DNA of 64,000 nucleotides, taken from assembly GCA_020310875.1 (NCBI GenBank), contig CM035422.1, positions 51,903,894-51,967,893 on the forward strand, written 5' to 3'. How positions within the stretch are numbered: the first letter of the stretch is position 1; the number at the start of each line of letters is the position of its first letter. Below the pieces are notes generated by a model. The model did not search any database. It was not told the origin of the DNA and saw nothing but the letters and a program-made list of their open reading frames with translations. The DNA comes from Ceratopteris richardii. Its lineage: Eukaryota; Streptophyta; Polypodiopsida; Polypodiales; Pteridaceae. The translations under genes and the position numbers were made by a program. Positions 9,335-19,400 of the stretch are shown here, one piece after another.

Positions 9335-9994
9335 TGTTGGAAGCAGTCAGAGGCACAGTCAGAGGCACAGACGACGTGGAAGCATGTAAAGACGGAGCAG
9401 GGAGCCAGTCGGATCATTTTTTCAAACAACTATGTTTCTATTACCTCTTCAAACATCCAACAGTGATTTTCATCACTCTTGTAACATATGTAATATAGAC
9501 AAAATCCCATTTTCTAATTCATAGCTCCATTTTGTGCAAGCCGAGGAGTCCTCGAGCTTGAGGAGCTTAGGTAGAACGCGCGTACCAATTTTCGTTATTT
9601 TTAGACATCGTTTACCCTTCCAAATAGCCTCTAGGACCTATTTTTTAACTATGCCGGTCACTAGATGTGAAACCGGTCAAAACTAGTCTAGAAACTATAA
9701 AAAGAGCTAGAGAGCTCATTTTTGGGTGGGTTCATGTTAGCTTGTTTGAGATTAGAGTTCTTTTGAGCTTGTAATAGTGATCTTGAGTAATAGAACTAAT
9801 TTCCCACCTTCCATTGTGTCTTGCTTGTCTCTTCATTGTGTGTGTGTATGTGTGTGTGCATCTTTGTGCTTCTCACCTTCACTCTCACATCATCTCACGT
9901 TCACGATCTTCATATCACTCCTATCTCTTCCGCGGATTGACATTAAGGAGGTGAAGCTTCTTAACGTGGTTCTCACCATTGTGCTAGAGCAACA
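9335..9994 (+). repeat. Gypsy-1 3' LTR (660 bp)
   Basis: Starts TGTTG after the polypurine tract and ends CAACA, a 5-base inverted repeat typical of LTR ends. A TATA-like box (TATAAAAA) lies at 9696-9703, followed by T-rich and GT-rich sequence that would be R/U5. A (GT)n-rich stretch lies near 9837-9860. The partner 5' LTR is outside the window, so length is judged from the termini alone. Confidence 0.82.
9696..9703 (+). promoter_or_regulatory. TATA-like box in Gypsy-1 LTR
   Basis: TATAAAAA lies 362 bases into the LTR, a normal place for a U3 core promoter. In the 5' LTR the same box would start the genomic RNA. Confidence 0.6.
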
Positions 9995-10345
9995 ACAAGC
10001 CAGGGGAAAAAAACCTCCTAAAGAGGGAAAAAAGTGCCCGGCAGTCCTAGTGTGTTCACACACATCACTACCTAAATATATCAACAAATCCCCCCTAGGA
10101 GTGATGCGGTGAACAAGCAGCTATCACTCATGTATAAGGAAGTGCCAAGATTTGTGGAAATCACTCCACAAAAGGAAGTAAGCCCAAAGCTTTGCGGAAA
10201 GCTTCAAACTTCTCCCTAGGCAGAGCCTTCGTGAAAAAGTCTGCAATGTTCTCCTGTGTGGGCACATATGCCAAGCTGATCTCCCCAGCAGAGAACCTCT
10301 CCCGGACAGAGTGATAATGCACCTCAATGTGATCCTTGATAGTGT
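9995..10345 (-). pseudogene. 3' end of a copia element: RNase H tail plus partial LTR
   Basis: Read on the minus strand, 10,345-10,161 encodes the end of a Ty1/copia RNase H, closely matching the Copia-A C-terminus (HIEVHYH, SLAYVPTQENIAD, ending LLPFVE). The usual 3' non-coding part and the first 92 bases of a Copia-A-family 3' LTR (10,086 down to 9995) follow. Gypsy-1 interrupts the rest of that LTR. The upstream part of the element is missing beyond about 10,345. Confidence 0.85.
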
Positions 10346-10563
10346 GTTTCAAGTACTAGTAAGTGATCACTAGATTTCTTTCAATCTCACAAGTCATCAA
10401 ATATCTCATTTCTTTTTTCTCCATAATCAAGTCCTTAGCCTCATCCTGAGATTCTTGGATTACTCTTCTCTCTTCTTCCTTTCTTGTTTGAGACTATTGT
10501 AATCTTCTCCATACTTCCACAGTCAAAGGTTCTAAATATCTCAGGGTCTAAATATCTCAGGGT
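10346..10563. other. unassigned sequence with a 16 bp tandem duplication
   Basis: No coding signal seen. A 16 bp unit (TCTAAATATCTCAGGG) is present twice in tandem at 10,531-10,562, directly against the left end of the inverted repeat. Confidence 0.5.
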
Positions 10564-11266
10564 CCGTATGTGTGGCCAAAGATCTCGAGTCTAGACTTAC
10601 TGGAAGGTCATTTACTCTTGTAACCAAGTAATCCACTTAGCCTAGTGGTTAAGACTCAAGGGTGTGAAGGAGGAGGTCTTGGGTTCAACCCCCATGGAGT
10701 ACATGGGGAGAGTGTTTTGCCCAAAGAGCTCTAGAACCTTCTAGAAGCATCCACTTGAGTTAACTCTGGCTAACTAGGACACTTGGCGCACATGTAGTTA
10801 CATGGCTAACACTTGGATGGTTAGTATCGACCTACCCAAGCAGGTAGTCCCTTGGAGAGAGCTATACATAGAGGCATATGGTTGGGAGGTGAGTCAATGC
10901 AACAGCGTAGCAACTGGAAATGTTCATGAATGAATGACTCACCTCCCAACCATATGCCTCTATATATAGCTCTCTCTAAGGGACTGCCTTCTTGGGTAGG
11001 TGGATACTAACCATCCAAGTGTCACCATGTAACTACATGTGCACCAAGTGTCTCAGTTAGCGAGAGTTAACTCAAGTGGATGCTTCTGGAAGGTTCTAGA
11101 GCTCTTTGGGCAAAACACTCTCCCCATGTACCCCATGGGGGTTGAACCCAAGACCTCCTCCTTCACACCCTTGAGTCTTAACCACTGGGCCAAGTGGATT
11201 ACTTGGTTACAAGAGTAAATGACCTTCCAGTAAGTCTAGACTTGAGATCTTTGGCCACGCATACGG
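10564..11266. repeat. Large inverted repeat (about 333 bp arms, 38 bp loop)
   Basis: The left arm (10,564-10,896) and right arm (10,935-11,266) are reverse complements with about 95% identity by eye, separated by a 38-base loop. Each arm carries, on its own strand, tRNA-like Pol III boxes and, towards the loop, a TATA-like CTATATATAG (CTATACATAG in the left arm). It could be a foldback element or MITE, two SINE or LTR fragments in inverted orientation, or a hairpin-RNA source. No ORF of note. Confidence 0.8.
10638..10692 (+). promoter_or_regulatory. Pol III A-box/B-box-like pair in inverted repeat arm
   Basis: TAGCCTAGTGG (10,638-10,648) resembles an A box and GGTTCAACCCC (10,682-10,692) resembles a B box (consensus GGTTCGANTCC). 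The spacing suits a tRNA-derived SINE promoter. A mirrored pair lies in the other arm. No full tRNA cloverleaf is seen. Confidence 0.45.
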
Positions 11267-11334
11267 ATGACCAAACGGTGTCTGAATTCAGATCCGTCTG
11301 AACCATTCGGACCCTTAGATCACAAACTTACTTT

Positions 11335-11702
11335 ATTACACTATGCTCCTATTTTTATCGGGTATATTCACCAAATATAATAAAGTTTGATGATCCACAA
11401 AGAATTCAAACTCGTTAGGGAGTAAACAGTGTTTAAATTTTGTTATTGCATACACCATACTTAAACCCTCTTTCAATTGTGGTTTAGCTTTTCTCAGCTT
11501 GATTCAATTGTCTACTTGCATAAACTATTAGAAAATCTACTTTACTTCCTTCTATAGCTTGTGCCAATACACATCCTAAAGCAAAGTTGGAAGCATCCAC
11601 ATGTACATGAGTTGTTTTTAGTATTGGTGTAGTGACTAGACAAATCTTTATGGTTTCAAACGCTTTCTCACATTCATCAGTCCACTCAAATTTTTTAATC
11701 AT
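11335..11702 (-). pseudogene. Gypsy-2 RNase H fragment
   Basis: An ORF at 11,702-11,484 covers FEWTDECEKAF through the DASNFALGCVLAQ motif and SRQLNQAEKS. After frame breaks, the same homology continues to about 11,340, including the FFVDHQTLLYLVN motif that matches the Gypsy-1 RNase H. It cannot encode a working enzyme. Confidence 0.8.
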
Positions 11703-11909
11703 TGCATACAGAGTTTTTGCAATGTGAATGAACTTCTATACAAACTTCCTATAATACCTACAGTATCCCATGAATGTTTTCAAATTTTTAACATTTGTTG
11801 GATTAGGTAATTTTACTATGGCTTTTATTTTCTCTTCATCATTAGAGATGCCAATTTTGGATACTATATGTCACAAGATCCTTCCTTGTGTGATAAAAAA
11901 GACACATTT

Positions 11910-12536
11910 TTATGGGTTAAGACAAACTCTATAAGTCCTACATTCTTTTAATATAGTTCTCAGGTCTTGTAAATGATATTCCCTTTTATTTGAAAAGGTA
12001 CATAGGTCATCCACATATATTTCCATAATTTGTCTTAGAAAATCTTTGAACACATGATACATCATCCTTTCGAATATGGCTAGTGCATTTTTTAAGCCAA
12101 AAGGCATAACCCTAAATGCAAAAACACCCCACTCTCTAGCAAAGGTTGTCTTATATTGATCTTCTAATGCAATTGGAACTTTTTTGTATCCTGAAAAGCC
12201 ATCCAAAATACTATAGACCTCCTTTCCAACTACCCTCTCTAGCAGGTGATCTGTTATTGGCAATGCATAGCTATCTCTAATATTTGTAGCACTAACTTCT
12301 TTCAAGTTTATAAAAACCCTAAGTTTGCCATTTTTCTTTGGAACTATAACTATTGGGGATATCCAATTAGTGTACTCGATTTCATAAATGAAATCAACAT
12401 ACAATAATTTATCTATTTCTAACTTAACTTTTGCATAGTATTTATCATTGTATGTGTAATGCCTTTGTTTACTAGGTTCAGCATATAGTGCTATAGGTAT
12501 TCTATGCACACAAATACTAGGATCTATTCCTTTCAT
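11910..12536 (-). pseudogene. Gypsy-2 reverse transcriptase fragment
   Basis: About 208 residues of open frame cover the fingers and palm of a Ty3/gypsy RT, with DGFSGY, FGLKNA and the catalytic YVDD box. It aligns with Gypsy-1 residues of about 20-230. The frame ends inside RT, and the following 200 bases hold the rest in broken frames. Confidence 0.85.
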
Positions 12537-12539
12537 ATG

Positions 12540-13249
12540 TGTGTAGCTGTAGGCAAATACATCTCTAATTCCCTGACTAATTTAATTAATTCCTCTTCTT
12601 CCTCATCTAGCACATCAACTCCTATTACAATATGTTTGTCTTCTCCCCCTCTTGAGTATTCATTATCTTTTTTGTTTTGTCTTGATTGTCATAGGATTCT
12701 GCTCCTTTCTTCTCCCTTGGTGGTTTCAAGTTCAACAAAAAAATCTTTCTTCAATGATATCATATTTTTTAAAATTAAGTGGAACATCAAATTTTCCTCC
12801 TTTCTCATGATTATCCTCATTTTTTGCTTTAACTCCTTTTCATGATTCATTATTTTTTCCTCTTCATTGTGTTTTATTTTATTATATTTCTTGGAGATTT
12901 TATCCTTGACCAAATTAGCTGCCCCCACATTTTCTAGGTATGAAGTCTTGCTCATTAATTCCACTTCTTGTTCTTATGAATTGGATGCATTTTCATTTCC
13001 CTCTACTCTTATCATTCTTAAGGCTATGTGAAAGATATCATACCCTTCATAATTCTAAAAATTTATCCCCACATTGTCTTCATTAGCTACATATATTGTA
13101 GACAAGATGTGGGTGCATATATAGGGTTCAAAATCTTCATTGTTAAATTGTTGAGGTATTTACCTTTCATCCTCTACAGGTCTCTCATTTATGCAATCTC
13201 CTCTCATCAAAAGAATTTCTTTTTGGTGGTTTCTTTCTTGTCGGACCAT
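12540..13249 (-). pseudogene. Gypsy-2 PR-RT linker, Lys/Glu-rich
   Basis: Broken open stretches rich in Lys, Glu, Met and Ile (for example an ORF at 12,964-12,689) join the protease and RT remnants. No domain recognised. Probably the connector region of the old polyprotein. Confidence 0.5.
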
Positions 13250-13760
13250 ATGCCTAGAGCTCTGATTCATTGTTACTCTCTTCAATTAGCACTTCCACAT
13301 ACTCATTTCTAGAATCTTTTTCATTGTGCACTTTATTCCACTCTCTTCGAGAAATATCATGATAAGTCCCTCTCCTAAGGTTGACTCTAGTTACATTTCC
13401 TTGGTTTTGTAGGTAAATGCAATCTTTTTCCCAATTTTGAACTACATGCAATTGTCTCATAAAAGGTCTTTCTAAGATGATCACATATGATGTTAGATGA
13501 GGAAATTCTACTATTCCAAATGTATGTTCTATTTAAATTCCAAAAGTATTTCTTATTACCTTTTCCCAAATACCCAAGGTTTTTATATTGGCCATCTACA
13601 AGTTGCAGTCTCATTCTAGTATGTTTGAGTTTTTGAGCTCCCCATTCTTCCTAGATTTTTCTTATCATTATGGCTACTTGAGCTCCACCATCTAAAATGG
13701 CATTTGCGTGTTCATCTTCATAGTGAATGGAGAGTATTGTATTTCTTTCTTCTCCTTCAC
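13250..13760 (-). pseudogene. Gypsy-2 protease remnant
   Basis: On the minus strand near 13,706-13,695 the sequence reads AILDGGAQVAIM, a retroviral-type aspartic protease active-site motif (D-G-G-A). A stop follows, and a second segment further downstream reads VIILERPFMRQL, the usual position of the I-L-G-R-P/D flap-side motif. It lies upstream of the RT, the normal Ty3/gypsy position. Confidence 0.7.
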
Positions 13761-14820
13761 AATATCCCCTAATTTTCTATGTTGGTACGTGTATCAATGA
13801 ATCCATTACAAACTTAAGAGACTTCACACTTTGAATCTTCTTCTCCAAGTATTCTTTTACATGATGTTTTTGTTCCATCATTTCTCTTAAAGTCATTTGA
13901 CACGAGATTTTACACTATATATTCCCTCTCACCTCAATTTTCAATGGTATTTTTTCATTATGGATGCTTCAATTGTGGGTTCCTTATTCTCTTTTGTTTC
14001 TTGGTATGAAAGATCATCATCCTTATATGATTCCAACTTTATCTCCATCACTTCCTTCCACCCTCTCTCATGCAAGTTTTCTAGGTTTTTAGGGTTTATC
14101 TCTAGAGAATCCTTCTCTAGCTGTTTTTGTGTCTTCTCAATGATTTCCTTACACAAACGCATTCTTTCTACTTCCAACTCTAGCATTGGATATATGTTTT
14201 CTTGGTTTGTTGGTATATCTCCTTCCTCTATTGTAGCCTTGTATGCTCTAATCAAAGTGTCTAACTATTTTTACCATTCCTTTATTGGTTTGCACTCACT
14301 CTTCTCTTTAGGCATGTCAACAACTCCTTCCCCTGATTTCTTTTGCATATTTTCTTGTAAGTTTTTTCCAATTCCTCTACTTTCTTTTCCCATTTTGATT
14401 TTGTTTTTCCCTTCTTTCTTTCCATGAAGAATTCTTTTTCAAGCTTTTCTTTGCCATTTCAATTACACTTCTATTTTCTCCATCAGTGTTCATCTTTTGA
14501 TTTCTTGCTTAAGCTCTAATTACCACTTATATAGGTGTTATCTCATCTTGATTACTACCAAATGTTGGTACAATATCGTGAGCTTTAAATGGTATTTGAT
14601 TTTTTGCATTTTTCATGGATTTTTTGGAAAATCTCCAATTAAGTGTTCTCTTCCACACTCTTTCAATATGCACCCTCTACTCTATAGGTAGGCGGTTGAG
14701 GACAATCTCTTACAAAGTGCTCTCCACCACACCTATAAAAATTCAAGCTTCGAATACTCTTAAATTGGGGTTTTGGGTTTGACATGTAGCTATTGGTTAT
14801 GTACATGAACAGTTTCCACT
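13761..14820 (-). pseudogene. Gypsy-2 gag C-terminal region
   Basis: A degraded zinc knuckle (NFYRCGGEHFVRDCPQP, first Cys apparently changed to Tyr) near 14,700-14,780 is followed downstream by charged, helix-like sequence (ORF 14,255-13,941). This fits the nucleocapsid end of gag and the gag-protease linker. Heavily mutated and 5' truncated. Confidence 0.6.
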
Positions 14821-14833
14821 CTCAGATCCATTA

Positions 14834-14838
14834 TGCAT
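14834..14838. repeat. Left target-site duplication of Copia-A (TGCAT)
   Basis: TGCAT at 14,834-14,838 matches 26,449-26,453 directly after the 3' LTR. Joining the flanks restores copia gag sequence (CCATTATGCATGTTGCAG). Confidence 0.9.
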
Positions 14839-15068
14839 TGCTGATATATTTAGGTAGTGATGTGTGTGAACACTCTAGGACCGCCGGGGCACTTTTTTCC
14901 CTCTTTAGGAGGTTTTTTTCCCCCGGCTTGTATATACGCCTATTGCCCTAATGGGCTACTTATCTTTGTACATTCTCTAGTAATACATTCAGTCTTGTGT
15001 GTTGTGCTCCAAGCTTCTTCTTCTTCCTTGGGCTGTTCACGTGCTTCCGCAGACGTCTAACTCCAACA
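14839..15068 (+). repeat. Copia-A 5' LTR (230 bp)
   Basis: Starts TGCTGATATATT (the 3' copy has TGTTGATATATT) and ends CTCCAACA. Same length as the 3' LTR at 26,219-26,448. Four base differences counted by eye. Confidence 0.95.
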
Positions 15069-15070
15069 AT

Positions 15071-15088
15071 TGGTATCAGAGCAGGTCG
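15071..15088 (+). promoter_or_regulatory. Copia-A primer binding site
   Basis: TGGTATCAGAGCAGG starts two bases after the LTR. This is the canonical plant Ty1/copia primer site, complementary to the 3' end of initiator tRNA-Met. Confidence 0.95.
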
Positions 15089-15254
15089 TTGCTTCTTCTA
15101 GGGCGCTGTCGACACTCCTCCGTTTGGAGTCTCAGATTCGCACAAAATTTGGTGAGCATACTCAGGGTGTTTCCGAGATCAAAACAGCTTCGTTTTGTGG
15201 TGCCGAAATCGCGATCTGAGCTCGTTTCGGCCTCCGAACGCACTATCGCAGTGC

Positions 15255-16278
15255 TGTTGGTGCAGACCAATCACCAATTGAAGGCTTGGAAGATCAAATG
15301 ATGAAGGAAGAATCAATTTCTAAAGTGTGAAAGAAGATTACATTCAGAGGACAAGAGAAGTGTACACATATGTACATTAGCATAGTCATAGATGACTTAG
15401 ATCTTTTGTTCAGTAAGAATCATGTACAAATTATCTATAAATACCTTGAGAAAAGTCGGGGCATGTATGAGAGCATATGTAGAAGCCAAGATTGAGGAAG
15501 TTAGGAGCCAAGAGATAGAGAAGAATTAGTTTGAGTTAGCTCTCATCACTCAGTTGTAATTTTCTGAGTTAATGAAGAAATATTGCGCCCGATCTTTCTG
15601 TGTCTACTCCTTCTGTGTTTGATCAATTGTGAAATCCTTTTGAGGATATTTAAGTTGTTAGTTAATGAGCCTGTGACCTGAATTTCAGAGTCTAATTGTA
15701 AACAGGCTAAGAGAATTGTGAGTAGGAACATTCATATGTGTTGAGTGTCTACAGTTCTCTGAAACAGGCACAAAATTCGAGTTTAATCTTTTGGTCAGTG
15801 CTCACTCCATAGTTTAAAGTTTTGTGCAAGTAAGCACTTAATCTTTAAGTTGGAAGGTGATCTACTCGTGGCTAAAAGCATTTGGCAAAACGGGTTAGAT
15901 ATTGTGAGAACCAAAGTTAAGAAGTTAGGGGTGTCTAGATCGACTTCTCAGAAGTACAGATTCAGACATAGGTAACTTGTGAAGACAATTTCTCAAGTTA
16001 TACTAAAGCTTTTGAAGTAATTCAACTTGGAGGTGATGCGCAATCTCTAGGAGATGATTCGTACAAAGTTTCATAAAAAACTTTATACATTTGATAAGTC
16101 AATGTGAAGAAATTCTGCAGCAGACTTTTCTGTGTTTCATCTTCTTCACATATTTTCTCAGATTTGATAATTTGGAGATTGGACCTTTAATTTAGTGAAG
16201 GTTTTGACTTACTCTTGGTATAGAGGTGCTCTAATCACAAGAGTAGGTTATTCTTTTGGAGATTAACACTCTCCATCA
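15255..16278 (+). repeat. Copia-B 5' LTR (1,024 bp)
   Basis: TGTTGGTGCAG...CTCTCCATCA. A TATA box (TATAAATA) lies at 15,436-15,443, about 180 bases in, the likely core promoter. Nearly identical to the 3' LTR. Confidence 0.95.
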
Positions 16279-16279
16279 G

Positions 16280-16297
16280 TGGTATCAGAGCAGGAGA
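16280..16297 (+). promoter_or_regulatory. Copia-B primer binding site
   Basis: TGGTATCAGAGCAGGAG starts one base after the LTR end and matches the initiator tRNA-Met type. Confidence 0.95.
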
Positions 16298-16499
16298 CAT
16301 CAATTTGAAGAAAGAAGGATCCCGACTGCTGCAGATTCAAGAAATTCAACACTTGAAGGACTAAGAAGTGAAAGCTTGGAGTCAAAGCTTGAGGAGAAGA
16401 CTATTTGACATCAAGAAAGGCAAAAGGAGTCCAATTCGAAGTAAAGGTACATACATTGTTTGTAAAGCTTGAAGATTTCAATACACAGGTGGATACAAG

Positions 16500-19400
16500 A
16501 TGGGAGAAAGCTTGCAGATTGATAAGCTAGATAGGGAGAACTATCCAGCATGGTCCATGAGGATGGAAGCACACCTCATGAGCAAAGATCTTATATCATT
16601 TATTACAGGAGATGAAGAAAAACCTGAGTTTGCAGATCCAAGTATTCCTACTAGGGAAGAGCTTGCAATGTTGAAGACTTGGATGAGAAAGGATGCTCAA
16701 GCAAGGAGTATCATCTACATGGCTGTAAATGATTACCTTCTACCTCACATCAGAGGTTTGGAAAGTGCCACAGATGTTTGGAATGCCTTGGAAGAGCATT
16801 TCCAAAATACAACTAAGTCAAGGAAGTCCTCACTATGGGCTGAGTTCACAACCTTCAAGAAGAAGAGCTCACAATCAATTTCAGATTATGTGGCAAGGAT
16901 GAAAGATATTGCAGATAGCTTGGGAGCAGTGGATGAAGATATTGAAGAAGAAAAGTTGGTAAGACAAATACTTACAGGTTTGAGAGGAGATGAGAAGTGG
17001 AAACCTTTTATATTGTCCATAGAATTGTCACTTGACCACTTTACTCCTGACCTTAATCAATTGCTAGGACATATGCTAACCTTTGAGCAGGATCTTAAAG
17101 GAGACAATGATAGAAGTACAAGTCAAGCTATGTACTCCAAGGACAAGAAAAAGAATGGCAAGGGAAAGCAATCAAATGATGATGAAGGGAATTCAAATCA
17201 AGCTAACTTCACAAAAGGGAAGACAAATTTCAGAGGTAAAGGAAGAGGAGGTAAGAACAAAGATAATGCTAAAGCTTGTTGGATTTGTGGCAGAACAAAT
17301 CATTTGGCAAATGATTGTTGGTATAACAATCAAAATGGAGGATACAACAATCAGAATTATAGTCAAAGAGGTAGAGGAGGCAGAAACCAAAGAGGCAACT
17401 TCAGAGGAAGAGGTGGTAGGACATCATATGGTAGAGGAGGTGGAAGAAACTTCCAATCTCAGTCCTACAACAATAATTATTACAATTATGCATCAGATCA
17501 GAAGGATGACATGACTCTTATCTTGAATGCAACTCATGAATCAATGGGAGAAGATCAAAGAGTGTTTTATATTGACTCAGGGTGTAGCAACCATCTGAGT
17601 GGGAATCTATCTTTGATGACTGATATGGAAGCAAGGGTGAATGGACATACAGTTCAAACAGGTGACAATACCAAACATAAAGTGGAGAGCATTGGATCAG
17701 TGAAGACAAAGAGTGGAAGTACACTTCTGAGCAAGGTACTTTATGTTCCTACTATTCCTAAAAATTTGATAAGTGTAGGGAAAATTGTGGAGAAAGGATA
17801 TGAGGTAAGATTCACAAATGATGGTGTTTATGTACAAGATCCAAATCAGGGATATAGAAACATAATTGCAGGTAAAAAGGAAGGAAGATTGTTCACTCTC
17901 AAAGTCCAAGGTAATGTGGGACATGCATTATTTACCTATGGAAGTCAAAAGGTATCTGAATTAGACCTATGGCATAAAAGGCTAGGTCATTTCAATGAGA
18001 GAGCTATAAAGGAGATGTCAAAGAATCAGGTGGTGCTTGGATTGCCAAATATTGAAGGGCAACATATGGTGTACAAGTGTGAAGCTTGTCAATTAGGTAA
18101 AGCACATAAGAATTCTTATAACAAATCAGGGTACAAGTATTCAAATATGCTTGAATTGGTTCATACAGATGTATGGGGTCCCTCAAGGGACTATAGCATA
18201 AATGGATCCAGATATTATGTGTTGTTTGTTGATGATGCAACCAGGTGGATTACTTTGTATGTAATCAAGGATAAATCAGAAGTTTTCAAGACATTCAAAC
18301 ATTTTCATGTCTATGCAAAAAGGATCACAGGACAAAAGCTAAAGAGGTTAAGATCAGATGGAGGGGGAGAGTATTTCTCAAAAGAGTTTGATGATTATTT
18401 GTGGAATGCAGGTATCAAAAGAGAAGTGACTTGCAGGTACTCCCCTCAACAAAATGGAGTAGCAGAAAGGAGGAATAGGACTCTTGTAGAGTTTGCAAGA
18501 GCCATGATGAAGGAAAAGAATTGTCCAAATTACTTATGGGCAGAAGCTATTAACACTGCAACATACCTCGTGAATAGGTTGCCTTGCAAAGCTTTGGATG
18601 GAGGAACCCCTTATGAAGCATGGTGGGGTAAGAAGCCTAGTCTTGATCATTGTAAAGTATTTGGATGTATTGCATATGCTTATGTTCCTTCACAATTAAG
18701 ACATAAGCTAGAACCAAAAGCAGAGAAGTATGTGTTTATTGGATATGATGATAGACAGATGGGTTACAGGTTGTGGAGTCCATCTACAAAGCAATTTCTT
18801 GTTACTAAAGATGTAACATTTGATGAGCAAAATATGTGGTATACAGGATCACCAAATGAGTATACAGGTGTTGAAGAAATACAAAGGAAAGGAAAGGCAA
18901 AGGTAAAAGTTTGTGAAGAAATTGTTGATGAAGTTGACTCTAGATGTAGAGTGCAGGATCATGTAGAAGAAGGGCCAAGATTTGATCCAGAATCAAATGA
19001 GGCTGAAACTTCAAGAAGTGCAGAAATCAGAAGATCTACAAGGGAAAGGAAAGAACCTATAAGGTATAGTTATGATACATCTTTCCTAACAACAAAAGAT
19101 TATGCCTACATTGTGAAAACAGAAGAAGATCCAACCACTTATGAAGAAGCCAAAGGTAAACAGAATTGGGAGAAGGCAATGCAGGAAGAGTATGATGCTC
19201 TACTTGAAAATGAAACTTGGGAACTAGTACCAAGACCAAAGAATCAGAAGGTCATTGGATGTAAGTGGGTATATAAAACAAAGAGGTTTGCAGATGGTAA
19301 GGTGTCTAGATATAAGGCTAGACTTGTGGTCAAAGGATATGCCCAAACTTATGGGGTAGATTATGATGAAACCTTTAGTCCTGTTGCTAAGATGTCTACA

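Larger units (their letters stand above)
1..9994 (+). mobile_element. Gypsy-1: Ty3/gypsy LTR retrotransposon, 5' end outside window
   Basis: The visible part holds most of pol (from the N-terminal side of RT), a 230 bp spacer, two large extra ORFs, a polypurine tract and a complete 660 bp 3' LTR. The RT resembles the plant non-chromovirus (Tat/Athila-like) side of Ty3/gypsy: the sequence around FAWSYKDLKGVDPD and the YVDD box fit, and no chromodomain follows the integrase. The 5' LTR, gag and any upstream protease lie left of base 1. Immediately after the LTR the sequence becomes a minus-strand copia LTR cut at ACAAGCC, so the element is nested in that LTR. Its target-site duplication should be ACAAG (9995-9999), but the left copy is not visible. 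Lineage is inferred by motif reading only. Confidence 0.85.
11335..14820 (-). mobile_element. Gypsy-2: decayed antisense relative of Gypsy-1
   Basis: Read from right to left: a gag-type zinc knuckle with its first Cys changed (about 14,700-14,780), a charged linker, a protease, a Lys/Glu-rich linker, RT and RNase H. RT residues match Gypsy-1 closely (YTYNDKYYAK, DSYALPITDHLLERV, FAFRVMPFGL, YVDD). Many frameshifts and stops. No LTR seen. The left end stops in RNase H near 11,335. The right end is cut where a copia gag scrap and Copia-A begin. The order gag-PR-RT-RH is normal, unlike the extra downstream protease of Gypsy-1. Confidence 0.8.

Noticed and set aside
10630-10700. A tRNA gene
   Set aside because: A- and B-box-like motifs exist, but there is no acceptor stem or complete cloverleaf. 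It is better explained as SINE-like or chance promoter motifs within the inverted repeat.
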